Shown piece by piece: positions 16,539 through 26,965 of a stretch of 64,000 nt of DNA. The notes below the pieces were generated by a model. It searched no databases and was not told the origin of the DNA. It saw only the letters and a program-made list of their open reading frames with translations. Location of the stretch: the NCBI GenBank assembly GCA_023954135.1, contig JAMLIN010000009.1, forward strand, positions 50,524 to 114,523, given 5' to 3'. The DNA is from Burkholderiaceae bacterium (GTDB lineage Bacteria > Pseudomonadota > Gammaproteobacteria > Burkholderiales > Burkholderiaceae_E). Every line of letters begins with the position of its first letter. The first letter of the stretch is position 1. Both the position numbers and the translations under genes were made by a program.

Positions 16539-17303
16539 ATGAAGATCCTGCTGCTCTCCGACCTGCATCTCTCGGTGCAAGCCATGGCCCCGCCGCTCAC
16601 CGACGCCGACGTCGTGGTGCTGGCGGGCGACCTCGGTCGCCCCGCCGCCGCGATGGAGTGGGCCAGGCAGCTCGAGCAGCCGACGCTGTTCGTCGCCGGC
16701 AACCACGAGTTCTACGGTTCGGACCTCGTCTCGACCTATGCGCAACTGCGTGAAGGGGCTCGCGACAGCCAGGTCCGGGTGCTCGAGCGCGACGAATGGA
16801 TCTGCGAGGGCGTGCGCTTTCTCGGCTGCACCCTGTGGTCCGACCATCGCATCCACGCCGACGAGGAGGCGCGCGAGCGAGGCCTGGCGATGGCCTTCGG
16901 AATGGTGCGCGACTTCGACCGGATCAGGCTTGCGCCGGATTCCGACGAGCGCTTCACGCCGGCCATCGCGCAGCGACTATGCGACGAATCCGTCGCCTGG
17001 CTGGACGAGCGCTTTGCCGAGCCTCATGACGGCCCGACCGTCGTCGTCACCCATTTCGCTCCGTCGCTGCAGAGCATTCATCCGCGCTTCGCCGATTCGC
17101 CGCTCAACGCCTGCTTCGTCAGCGATCTCGAGGCACGCATCCGGCGCTGGCAGCCGGCGCTCTGGCTGCACGGCCATACCCACGACAGCTTCGACTACCG
17201 GATCGGCGCAACCCGGGTGCTGGCCAATCCGCGCGGCTACGCCCCGGGCGGCGTGGTCGAGAACGCCCTCTTCGACCCTGGCTTCCACATCGAGATTCCG
17301 TGA
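16539..17303 (+). CDS. Metallophosphoesterase (calcineurin-like)
   Basis: A 254-residue binuclear metal phosphoesterase. The full motif set is present: SDLHL near the N terminus, GDLG, GNHEFYG, VTHFAP and HGHTH near the C terminus. Family members hydrolyse nucleotides, cyclic nucleotides or phosphoproteins; the substrate here is not deducible. No signal peptide, so cytoplasmic. It lies two bases after the small membrane protein. Confidence 0.9.
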   Translation: MKILLLSDLHLSVQAMAPPLTDADVVVLAGDLGRPAAAMEWARQLEQPTLFVAGNHEFYGSDLVSTYAQLREGARDSQVRVLERDEWICEGVRFLGCTLWSDHRIHADEEARERGLAMAFGMVRDFDRIRLAPDSDERFTPAIAQRLCDESVAWLDERFAEPHDGPTVVVTHFAPSLQSIHPRFADSPLNACFVSDLEARIRRWQPALWLHGHTHDSFDYRIGATRVLANPRGYAPGGVVENALFDPGFHIEIP

Positions 17304-17560
17304 GCTAGCGGCAACCACCCCGCGAACCAGGCGGCCACCGATGCGGACTGTGGTCGCCCCGGATTGCACTGCGATTCCCTGTCCCCGCATACTTTCCGAT
17401 CTGGTCGTCGCCGCGCCCGACACGGATCGTCGAATTCACGCTGGCGCCCCGAACCCGGGTCGGGGCCGGAACGCCCGGGGCGTTTCCGGATCGACCCGTT
17501 TCCGATACCTGCCATAATCTCCTTCCCTCGCAGAAGAAGTTCCAGACCACAGGAGACCCC

Positions 17561-18514
17561 ATGAAGTCGAACATCCGAGGATTCATCGTCGCTGCCGCCA
17601 TCGGCCTCGGCCTGAGCGGCGCCGCCCATGCCCAGCAGTTCATCAACGTCCTGACCGGGGGCACCAGCGGGATCTACTATCCCCTCGGCGTTGCCCTGTC
17701 CCAGATCTACGGCAAGGCGATCCCCGAGGCGAAATCGTCGGTGCAGTCGACCAAGGCCTCGGTCGAGAACCTGAACCTCATCCAGGCTGGCCGCGGCGAG
17801 ATCGCCTTCACCCTCGGCGACTCCCTCTCGGACGCCTGGAAGGGCAACGAGGAAGTCGGATTCAAGGCGCCGCTGGACAAGCTGCGCGGGATCGCCGCGA
17901 TCTATCCGAACTACGTCCAGATCGTGGCGAGCGCCGAATCCGGCATCAAGACCCTCGAGGACCTCAAGGGCAAGCGGGTGTCGGTGGGCGCCCCGCGCTC
18001 GGGTACCGAGCTCAACGCGCGCGCGGTGTTCAAGGGCGCCGGCATGACCTACAAGGATCTCGGCAAGGTCGAGTATCTCCCCTTCGGCGAGTCGGTCGAG
18101 CTGATCAAGAACCGCCAGCTCGATGCCACCCTGCAGTCGGCGGGCCTCGGCGTGGCCTCGATCCGCGACCTCGCCACCTCGGTGAAGATCGTCGTGGTGC
18201 CGATCCCGGCCGATGTCATCGGGAAGATCGGCGATCCCGCCTACCAGGCCGCCACCATTCCGGCCGGCACCTATGACGGCCAGGCGGCCGATGTGCCGAC
18301 CGCTTCGATCAACAACTTCCTCGTCACCCATAGCGGCGTCTCGGACGACATCGCCTACAAGATGGCGCAAGCGCTCTACGACAACCTGGACCAGATGGTC
18401 TCCGCCCATGCTGCCGCCCGCAGCATCAAGCTCGAGAACGCGCTCAAGGGCATGCCGCTGCCGCTGCATCCCGGCGCGGAGAAGTTCTACCGCGAGAAGG
18501 GCGTCCTCAAGTAG
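17561..18514 (+). CDS. TRAP transporter TAXI-family solute-binding protein
   Basis: Periplasmic receptor for a TRAP transporter of the TAXI group. It is 317 residues with a cleavable signal peptide ending AHA-QQ at about residue 24. The mature N terminus INVLTGGTSGIYYPLGVALSQ and GRGEIAFTLGDSLSDAW are hallmarks, as is the binding-pocket region VSVGAPRSGTELNAR. AGGAGA lies about six to ten bases upstream of the ATG. The fused permease follows 99 bases on. The ligand is unknown; known members bind glutamate/glutamine or other carboxylates. Confidence 0.93.
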   Translation: MKSNIRGFIVAAAIGLGLSGAAHAQQFINVLTGGTSGIYYPLGVALSQIYGKAIPEAKSSVQSTKASVENLNLIQAGRGEIAFTLGDSLSDAWKGNEEVGFKAPLDKLRGIAAIYPNYVQIVASAESGIKTLEDLKGKRVSVGAPRSGTELNARAVFKGAGMTYKDLGKVEYLPFGESVELIKNRQLDATLQSAGLGVASIRDLATSVKIVVVPIPADVIGKIGDPAYQAATIPAGTYDGQAADVPTASINNFLVTHSGVSDDIAYKMAQALYDNLDQMVSAHAAARSIKLENALKGMPLPLHPGAEKFYREKGVLK

Positions 18515-18613
18515 GCGCCCGCGGGGCGAGCCGGAGACCATGCCGGCTCGCCGCTTACAGCCCGAGGGACGCGTCGGCCGCGTCCCTCTTTCGTTGCGCC
18601 CGGAGAGCTCCCC

Positions 18614-20676
<2,063 letters not shown>

Positions 20677-20680
<4 letters not shown>

Positions 20681-21075
20681 GCCTCGGGCTGTGCCTTGCC
20701 GTGGCGACCTCGATCGCGGTTTCCCTGCCGGTCGAGCGCTTCACCCTCGCCTGGACCCATTCGATCGAAAAGGTGGGCTGGGAGGAGGACTGGCGGATCG
20801 ATCGGGCCCGCCACAGTCTCGTGCTGGAGGAATCACGCCTGCGAGGATCCGGCGCCGGCATGGAGCCGCCCGCGGACGCGGTGCTGCGTGACGGCGTCTG
20901 GCACGCGCCCGGCGGCCTCGAGGTACCGCGCCTGCGTCTGGCGCTGTCCGAATACACCGACGACTGGCGACTGTGCACCACGGCGGGCTGCCAACCCCTG
21001 CTCGAGCGGGTCAGGGCGCGGTCCGGAACCGTCGACCTGTTCCCCTGCCCGATGCGTCCACACCGCAGCCGGTGA
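20677..21075 (+). CDS. DUF1850 protein (TRAP-associated)
   Basis: A 132-residue protein of the DUF1850 family, typically encoded next to TAXI-TRAP permeases. The diagnostic region is FTLAWTHSIEKVGWEEDWRI and the GSGAGMEPP motif. The N-terminal 20 residues are hydrophobic, suggesting export or a membrane anchor. The ATG lies in the permease stop (ATGA). It may be an accessory subunit; its role is not established. Confidence 0.87.
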
Positions 21076-21086
21076 GCGGATCCTCG

Positions 21087-22664
21087 TCAGAGTAGCCATT
21101 CGACGGGAAGCCGGCTGGTGATCCACACGCCGACCCGGCTCCAGAACCCCGCGTCGGGCTCACGGCGATGCACGATCGGCGTATCCGACACACCCCCATC
21201 GACGCCGCCGCGCCGCTCGATCCACGAGAGCTTGCCGTCGTCGCCGAGCTTCACCTCGTAGACGAGGCCGGGCAGCACCGCCCGCATGTTGTCGGCCATC
21301 GCTCTGGCGAGCCCGGGACTGTCGATCAGCATGCCCATCTCGGTGTTGAAGTTCGCCGAGCGCGGATCGAAATTGAAGGAACCGACGAACAGGCGTTCGC
21401 GATCGACCGAGAAGACCTTGGCATGCAGGCTGGACGACGAGCTGCCCACCAGCCGGTGCTGGTCGCGCTGCCCGTCGCCGGCGGCCTCGCGCTTCATCTC
21501 GTACAGCCGCACGCCGGATTCCAGCAGCGCGCCGCGGTGCTTCGCATAGCCGGCGTGCACGGGAACGACGTCGGTCGCCCCGAGGGAATTCGTGAGCACG
21601 CCGACGTCCACACCGCGGGCCACCATGCCGGACAGGGCCTCGACCCCGGCATCGGTCGGCACGAAGTACGGCGTCACCAGCAGCACTTCGCGCTCGGCAC
21701 CGCCCAGCACCCGCCTGAGCCGATGCGTCAGCAGGCCTTCGGGCGTCGCCCGGCCGAGGGCCTTGGCCGGGTCGTCGCTCAGCAGCTGCACGCGGGTCCA
21801 TTCGAACGAAAGCCGCCCTTCCAGCAGATCCCGCAGGAAGCCGGAATCCCGCACGGCCTCGAGATACTCCCTCACGCGCGGCTCGCTCTCGACGATCGAG
21901 ACGTGGCGCGAGACGAGCTCGGGATCGACCTTCGCCGCGTCACCGAGAACGCTCCCGAGCGTGTAGGACGAAGCGCTCTCCCAGTAGCGATCGAAATCCG
22001 TCGACACGTCCCGCACCACCGGCCCGACCGCCAGCACGTCCATGTCCACGAAGCGCATCGCCTGGCCGGCGTTGAAGTACTCGTCGCCGACATTGCGGCC
22101 GCCGACGATCGTGGCCTGGTTGTCGGCCGTGAACGACTTGTTGTGCATCCGCCGGTTGAGGCGGCGGAAGTCGCCGAGGTAGCCGAGCATCCGGAACCGC
22201 CGGATCGCGAACGGGTTGAAGAGCCGGACCTCGATGTTCGGATGCGAATCCAGTGCGGCCAGCATCGGATCGGCCCCGGCGGTGTTGTTGTCGTCCAGCA
22301 GCAGGCGCACCCGCACCCCCCGCCGGGCGGCCCGGTACAGGGCCTCGGCGAGCAGGATTCCCGACATGTCGGCGCGCCAGATGTAGTACTGGACATCGAG
22401 ACTCGCGTCGGCCGCCTCGGCGAGCAGGGCCCGGTCGGCGAACGCATCGAGTCCGTCGTCGATCGGCCAGATGCCGGAGTGGTCGGGATGCGCCCGCACC
22501 TGCCCGTCCAGCGCCCGGCCGAGCCGGGTATCGTCCGTCCCGGTGATCGCCTTCGATTCGGGACGATCCCGCGGCGGTGCGAGCCGGTTGACCCAGGCGA
22601 GCGCAAGCCAGGCGACCCCGAGAACGACAAGCGCGACGAGAAGGCGAATGCCGAGGCCGCTCAT
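21087..22664 (-). CDS. Phospholipase D-family protein (cardiolipin synthase-like)
   Basis: A 525-residue PLD-superfamily enzyme with an N-terminal membrane anchor (about residues 7-25) and two HKD catalytic motifs, HNKSFTAD and HAKVFSVD (each H-x-K-x4-D), followed by FVGSFNFDPRSANFNTEMG. The arrangement resembles ClsC-type cardiolipin synthases, which condense phospholipids at the inner membrane. Its ATG overlaps the stop of the upstream unknown gene (ATGA), and it is the last gene of the ATP-grasp/transglutaminase operon. A nuclease or other phosphodiesterase role is less likely. Confidence 0.9.
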   Translation of the reverse strand: MSGLGIRLLVALVVLGVAWLALAWVNRLAPPRDRPESKAITGTDDTRLGRALDGQVRAHPDHSGIWPIDDGLDAFADRALLAEAADASLDVQYYIWRADMSGILLAEALYRAARRGVRVRLLLDDNNTAGADPMLAALDSHPNIEVRLFNPFAIRRFRMLGYLGDFRRLNRRMHNKSFTADNQATIVGGRNVGDEYFNAGQAMRFVDMDVLAVGPVVRDVSTDFDRYWESASSYTLGSVLGDAAKVDPELVSRHVSIVESEPRVREYLEAVRDSGFLRDLLEGRLSFEWTRVQLLSDDPAKALGRATPEGLLTHRLRRVLGGAEREVLLVTPYFVPTDAGVEALSGMVARGVDVGVLTNSLGATDVVPVHAGYAKHRGALLESGVRLYEMKREAAGDGQRDQHRLVGSSSSSLHAKVFSVDRERLFVGSFNFDPRSANFNTEMGMLIDSPGLARAMADNMRAVLPGLVYEVKLGDDGKLSWIERRGGVDGGVSDTPIVHRREPDAGFWSRVGVWITSRLPVEWLL

Positions 22665-23533
22665 GCCCGTGGGCCGGCCTTTCCGGCGGCAGCCCGTTCG
22701 GCGACCAGGCGCAGCCTCGCCCTTGCCCAGGCCCGGGACCTGCGGCCACGGGTGGCCGAGGCCGCCTCGCGGCGCAAGCGGCGAAAGAGCGTCAGCAGCT
22801 CCCCGTCGGCCAGATCCTGCCAGGCGACGGCGGAGATCGCCTCGATGGCCGCGATGCCGGTCGCCTCCCTGGCCTGCTGGCGCGGCGCCGGCCCGTCCGC
22901 CATGGCCTTGTGCACCCCACGCACGAAACGGGCATCGCCCTCCAGCAGCGCCCGGGCCATCCGCGCCGCGCCGGTGGTGCCCAGCAGCACCGCCGGATCG
23001 ATCCGGATCGCTTCGAGCAGAGGCCGGTCCTCGGCCGCATCCCGCGCCCTGGCGACCAGTTCGTTGATGCTGCAGCCGTACACGACGAGCGAACGCAGGC
23101 TCTCCCTCATCGAGCGCAGGTAGCCGGCCTTCGTCCAGGATTCGGCGGCGATCGTCCCCGAGACTTCGGTGCCCGCCTCCCGGGATTCATGCTTGACGTA
23201 GACGCTCGTGAGCCTGGCGAGGCTCGCGATCGGGATGGCCTGCCGCGCGGCGCCGATCAGCTCGCGATCCATGTCGAAGGCAACCGCCGCGGCTGCGAGA
23301 TGCCGGGGGAACGGCAACTCGTAGAGCCCCGCCCAGCGCAGCTGGTCCGGGATCGGCGGCACCGCGGGCCGGCCGCGCCCGAGGCGCCCGGGCTCCAGCG
23401 CCGCGATGCGCCGGCCGAGCAGGGGCCACAGCGCCACGATCAGGCGCAGCTCTCCGGGCGACGGATCCGGAGAGGCCCGGGTTCGCCGGTCCTGGCCGGT
23501 TTTCGTGCTGACGGAGTGTTTTGCGGTTGGCAC
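22661..23533 (-). CDS. Unrecognised protein in the ATP-grasp/transglutaminase operon
   Basis: About 290 residues from the chosen GTG; a TTG 20 codons upstream is an alternative. I do not recognise the family. It is mostly helical, rich in Ala and Arg and without signal peptide or membrane segment. Notable stretches are ELRLIVALWPLLGRRIAAL, IPIASLARLTSVYVKHE, YLRSMRESLRSLVVYGCS and a strongly basic C terminus (RRLRREAASATRGRRSRAWARARLR cut at either end). The stop overlaps the PLD-family start, and 72 bases separate it from the transglutaminase gene. Position suggests a role with one or both neighbours. Confidence 0.7.
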   Translation of the reverse strand: MPTAKHSVSTKTGQDRRTRASPDPSPGELRLIVALWPLLGRRIAALEPGRLGRGRPAVPPIPDQLRWAGLYELPFPRHLAAAAVAFDMDRELIGAARQAIPIASLARLTSVYVKHESREAGTEVSGTIAAESWTKAGYLRSMRESLRSLVVYGCSINELVARARDAAEDRPLLEAIRIDPAVLLGTTGAARMARALLEGDARFVRGVHKAMADGPAPRQQAREATGIAAIEAISAVAWQDLADGELLTLFRRLRREAASATRGRRSRAWARARLRLVAERAAAGKAGPRA

Positions 23534-23605
23534 GCCTGCGATCTTACCCGGTCGCCGGCCGGCATTCCGCCACCGCCGGCGCCCGGGCAGCAAGGGCGCG
23601 GCGGG

Positions 23606-24421
23606 CTATTGCTGAGCCGGCTGGACCTGCACGTCGAGGCTCAGGGTCTCCCGGGCGGCTCCGATGGCGGCGCCGCGGAACGGAGCCGCATCGATCGCAT
23701 CGACGCCGCAGGCCAGGCGAACGTAGTCCTGCGTCGGACACTGGTGGTTGGCCGGGTCGAAGCCGATCCAGCCGTATACGCCGAGATGGAGCTCCGCCCA
23801 GGCATGGGTAGCGTCGCCGCCGATGCTCCCGTTGCCGTCGTGGAGATAGCCGGTGACGTAGCGCGCCGGAATGTCCAGGCTGCGGGCAGCCGCCACCAGG
23901 ACGTGGGCATGGTCCTGGCAGACGCCGACCCCTGTCGCGAGCGCCTCGGCGGCGGTCGTGCCGGCGTGGCTCGCCCCCGGCTCGTAACGCACCGCCTGCG
24001 CCACCGCGTGCGCCAGGGCGTGGCCCTGTTCCAGCCGGTCCGCCCCGGGATTCGGCACGGCCGAACGGGCCAGCTCCTCGATCACCGTCGCCGGCCCGGT
24101 CAGGGGGCCCGCCCGCAGCCAGACGAGCGGGTGCACGATCTCGCGCAGGCCCCGTACAACGCCCGCCCGGTCAGCGACGTCGACCACGCCGGCCGAGACG
24201 ACCTCGAGCGTCTCGAGCGGACCGTGGGCGGTCAGCATGTTCACCCGATTGCCCGCCCCGTCGACATAGCCGGCGTCGATCGAGTGCTCGCCCGCCTCGA
24301 TCCGCCATTCGATGACGCGCTGGCCATCGAAACCGGACGGCCGCAGGCGCAGGCTCTGGACGACGAGCCGCACTGCGGGTTCGTATCGATAGACCGTCCG
24401 ATGCTCGATCCGGAGCCTCAT
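23606..24421 (-). CDS. Transglutaminase-like family protein
   Basis: A 271-residue cysteine-protease-fold protein. The N-terminal half (RIEHRTVYRYEPAV, LRLRPSG) is the bacterial transglutaminase N-domain. The catalytic triad lies in GVCQDHAH (Cys), THAWAEL (His) and GWIGFDPAN (Asp). Such proteins act as amide-bond hydrolases or transferases. It follows the alpha-E gene by four bases and belongs to the conserved ATP-grasp / alpha-E / transglutaminase triad, predicted in the literature to make or modify peptides. Confidence 0.92.
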   Translation of the reverse strand: MRLRIEHRTVYRYEPAVRLVVQSLRLRPSGFDGQRVIEWRIEAGEHSIDAGYVDGAGNRVNMLTAHGPLETLEVVSAGVVDVADRAGVVRGLREIVHPLVWLRAGPLTGPATVIEELARSAVPNPGADRLEQGHALAHAVAQAVRYEPGASHAGTTAAEALATGVGVCQDHAHVLVAAARSLDIPARYVTGYLHDGNGSIGGDATHAWAELHLGVYGWIGFDPANHQCPTQDYVRLACGVDAIDAAPFRGAAIGAARETLSLDVQVQPAQQ

Positions 24422-24425
24422 CCTG

Positions 24426-25376
24426 CTATCCCGCGAAGTGGTAGGCCGATGCGATCGAGCCGTGCAGCCGCGCGGTCCGCGCGATGAAGTCGCCGAGGAA
24501 CTCGTGCAGGCCGGTGGCGAATATCTCGTCGATCGTCAGGTCCGAGAGCATCGTCATGGATTCGTTGGCCTCGGCATGGCAGGCATGACGCTGGCCGTAG
24601 AACCGGGCGAGGCCGTTGAGCCGGTCTCCCAGCGTCCGGTAGCAATAGTGTATCGAGCGCGGCGTGAACGGATTCAGGATGAGGAAGTCGGCGATGTTGC
24701 GAGGCGAGACGTCCGTGCGATAGGTCCAGTGGTAGGCCCGCAGCGAGGAGGCGGCATGCAGGACGCTCGCCCACTGGTAGTGATCGATGCCGCCGCCGAC
24801 CGAGCTGCTGCCGGGCAGCAGCACGTAGTACTTGACGTCGAGCAGCCTCGCCGTGTTGTCCGCCCGTTCGAGCGCGGTCCCGATGCCGATGAACTCGTAT
24901 CCGTCGGTGCGCATCAGGGTGCCGTCGGTCGCGCCCCGGAACTGGGACCCCTGGCGGCGGATCCATTCCAGGACATCGCGCAGGCCGCCGCCGCTCGCGT
25001 GCGACGGCAGCATCCGCTGCCAGGCGAGCCAGCTGTCGTTGATCGCGCCCCACATCTCCGCCGTCAGGGCGATGCGCATCGCCCGGGCGTTCCCGCGCGC
25101 CCGGTCCAGGCAGTTGGTGACGCTCGAAGGATTGTTGCGGTCGAACAGAAGATAGTCGGCCACCGTCGCCTGGCGGACGTCGTTGCCGTGGATCGCCTCG
25201 AATCCGGCCCGCGTGCGCGATGCATCGAGCACCGACCCCCATTCGTTGCGCGATCCGTTGGCGGAGGACGGCAGGAGCGATATCCGGTACCCCATCTCGA
25301 GCAGGCGTGCCGTGTTGACGGCCCGCTCCATGTAGCGGGCCAGCCAGAAGAGGTTTTCGGCGGTTCGGCTCAGCAT
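24426..25376 (-). CDS. Alpha-E domain protein (DUF403)
   Basis: A 316-residue, all-helical DUF403 protein: MLSRTAENLFWLARYMERAVNTARLLE is the family N terminus, echoed by a second internal copy around FIGIGTALERADNTARLLDVKYY. The activity is unknown; the family nearly always travels with the circularly permuted ATP-grasp encoded five bases upstream. The frame is open through that gene, but homology starts at this ATG. Confidence 0.92.
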   Translation of the reverse strand: MLSRTAENLFWLARYMERAVNTARLLEMGYRISLLPSSANGSRNEWGSVLDASRTRAGFEAIHGNDVRQATVADYLLFDRNNPSSVTNCLDRARGNARAMRIALTAEMWGAINDSWLAWQRMLPSHASGGGLRDVLEWIRRQGSQFRGATDGTLMRTDGYEFIGIGTALERADNTARLLDVKYYVLLPGSSSVGGGIDHYQWASVLHAASSLRAYHWTYRTDVSPRNIADFLILNPFTPRSIHYCYRTLGDRLNGLARFYGQRHACHAEANESMTMLSDLTIDEIFATGLHEFLGDFIARTARLHGSIASAYHFAG

Positions 25377-25381
25377 GGCGG

Positions 25382-26797
25382 TCAGTCGGCGAGGACCCAG
25401 GTGTCCTTCACGCCGCCGCCCTGGCTGGAGTTGACCACCAGGGAACCCTCGGTGAGGGCGACGCGGGTCAGGCCGCCGGGCACCAGGCGGATCTCGTCGC
25501 CGACCAGGCAGAACGGCCGCAGGTCGACATGGCGCGGCGCGATGCCGTTCTCCACGTAGGTGGGGCAGCAGGACAGCGCAAGCGTGGGCTGCGCGATGAA
25601 GTCGCCCGGGGCGGCATCCAGGCGCGCGCGGTATGCCTCGCGCTCCGCCGCACTGGCCGCCGGCCCGACCAGCATGCCGTAGCCGCCCGAACCGTGGACC
25701 TCCTTCACGACCAGCTCGTCGAGATGCTCGCGGACATAGGCGAGCGCCTCCGGTTCGCCGCATCGCCAGGTCGGGACGTTGGCGAGGATCGGCTCCTCGC
25801 CGAGATAGAAGCGGATCATGTCCGGCACGTAGGTATAGATGGCCTTGTCGTCGGCGACGCCGGCTCCGGGGGCGGAGCAGATCGACACCTTGCCGGCACG
25901 ATAGGCGTTGAACAGGCCCGGAACGCCGAGCGCCGAATCGGGACGAAAGGTGAGCGGATCGAGGAAGTCGTCGTCGATCCGTCGGTAGATCACGTCGACG
26001 CGCTGTGGCCCCTGCGTGGTGCGCATGTACACCGCGCCGCCATCGACATAGAGATCCTGGCCCTCGACCAGCTCGACGCCCATCTGGTCGGCGAGAAAGG
26101 AGTGCTCGTAGTAGGCGGAATTGAACACGCCGGGGGTGAGGATCACGATGTTGGGTTCGCGTTCGCAAGCCGGTGGCGCGAGGCTCGCGAGCGTCCGGCG
26201 CAGCAGCGCCGGATAGTCGTCCACCGGACTGATCCGGTGCCGGGTGAAGAGCTCGGGCAGCATCCGCATCATGATCTCGCGGTTCTCCAGCATGTAGGAG
26301 ACACCCGATGGCGTACGGCAGTTGTCCTCGAGGACGTACAGCTCGTCGGGCCCGACCCTGACGAGGTCGACGCCGACGATGTGCGAGTAGACGTTGCGTG
26401 CCGGGACGAAGCCCACCGCCGCGGGCAGATAGGCGGAATTGCGATAGACGATGTCGGCCGGGATGACGCCCGCCTGGACGATCTCGCCGCGCCTGTAGAC
26501 ATCGCCGAGAAAGAGATTGAGCGCGCGCGCCCGCTGCCTTACCCCCCGGTCGATCCGGCGCCATTCCCTGTCGGTGAACACCCTGGGCACCACGTCGAAC
26601 GGAATCAGGCGCTCCGGCGCAGCCTCGCCGGGCTCGCCGTAGACGGCGAACGTGATGCCGATCCGCCGGAACAGGGTCTCGGCCTCCCGCTGCTTGTTGC
26701 CGAGCGCATCCAGGCCCGCGCTGGCGATCCAGTCGGCCACTCCCCGATACGCCTCGCGCACCCGGTCGCCGTCGTACATTTCGTTGAATGCCGCCAT
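25382..26797 (-). CDS. Circularly permuted ATP-grasp type 2 protein
   Basis: A 471-residue predicted amidoligase (DUF404/DUF407 region), expected to form amide bonds using ATP. Characteristic parts are the N-terminal MYDGDRVREAYRG, the RNVYSHIVGVDLVRVGPDELYVLEDNCRTPSGVSY block with metal-binding residues, DVIYRRIDDDFLDP, and the nucleotide loop VVKEVHGSGGYGMLVGP. The late NSSQGGGVKDTWVL motif is typical. It is the first gene of the five-gene minus-strand operon. The substrate is unknown. Confidence 0.93.
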   Translation of the reverse strand: MAAFNEMYDGDRVREAYRGVADWIASAGLDALGNKQREAETLFRRIGITFAVYGEPGEAAPERLIPFDVVPRVFTDREWRRIDRGVRQRARALNLFLGDVYRRGEIVQAGVIPADIVYRNSAYLPAAVGFVPARNVYSHIVGVDLVRVGPDELYVLEDNCRTPSGVSYMLENREIMMRMLPELFTRHRISPVDDYPALLRRTLASLAPPACEREPNIVILTPGVFNSAYYEHSFLADQMGVELVEGQDLYVDGGAVYMRTTQGPQRVDVIYRRIDDDFLDPLTFRPDSALGVPGLFNAYRAGKVSICSAPGAGVADDKAIYTYVPDMIRFYLGEEPILANVPTWRCGEPEALAYVREHLDELVVKEVHGSGGYGMLVGPAASAAEREAYRARLDAAPGDFIAQPTLALSCCPTYVENGIAPRHVDLRPFCLVGDEIRLVPGGLTRVALTEGSLVVNSSQGGGVKDTWVLAD

Positions 26798-26887
26798 CGC
26801 CTCCCCTCACGCGGTCCCGGACCAGGCCCCGCCTGTCACCATTGCCGTACCGCCGACCTTAGCACGATCGGTGCCAGGCCAGGCTCT

Positions 26888-26956
26888 CAAGGAAACGCCG
26901 GGCCGCCCCAAGTTTCCTTGACCCCCGCGGGGGGCGGGCTGGGCGCAGCCCAGCCC
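26888..26956. repeat. Double hairpin between malic-enzyme and ATP-grasp genes
   Basis: Two adjacent perfect inverted repeats: CAAGGAAAC (26888-26896) with GTTTCCTTG (26912-26920), and GGGCTGGGC (26936-26944) with GCCCAGCCC (26948-26956) over a three-base loop. A run of C and G separates them. The arrangement resembles short intergenic palindromic repeats common in Burkholderiales. It lies between the malic enzyme stop and the ATP-grasp start on the minus strand. No T tract follows, so a simple intrinsic terminator is unlikely. Confidence 0.55.
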
Positions 26957-26965
26957 TGGGGGCGC

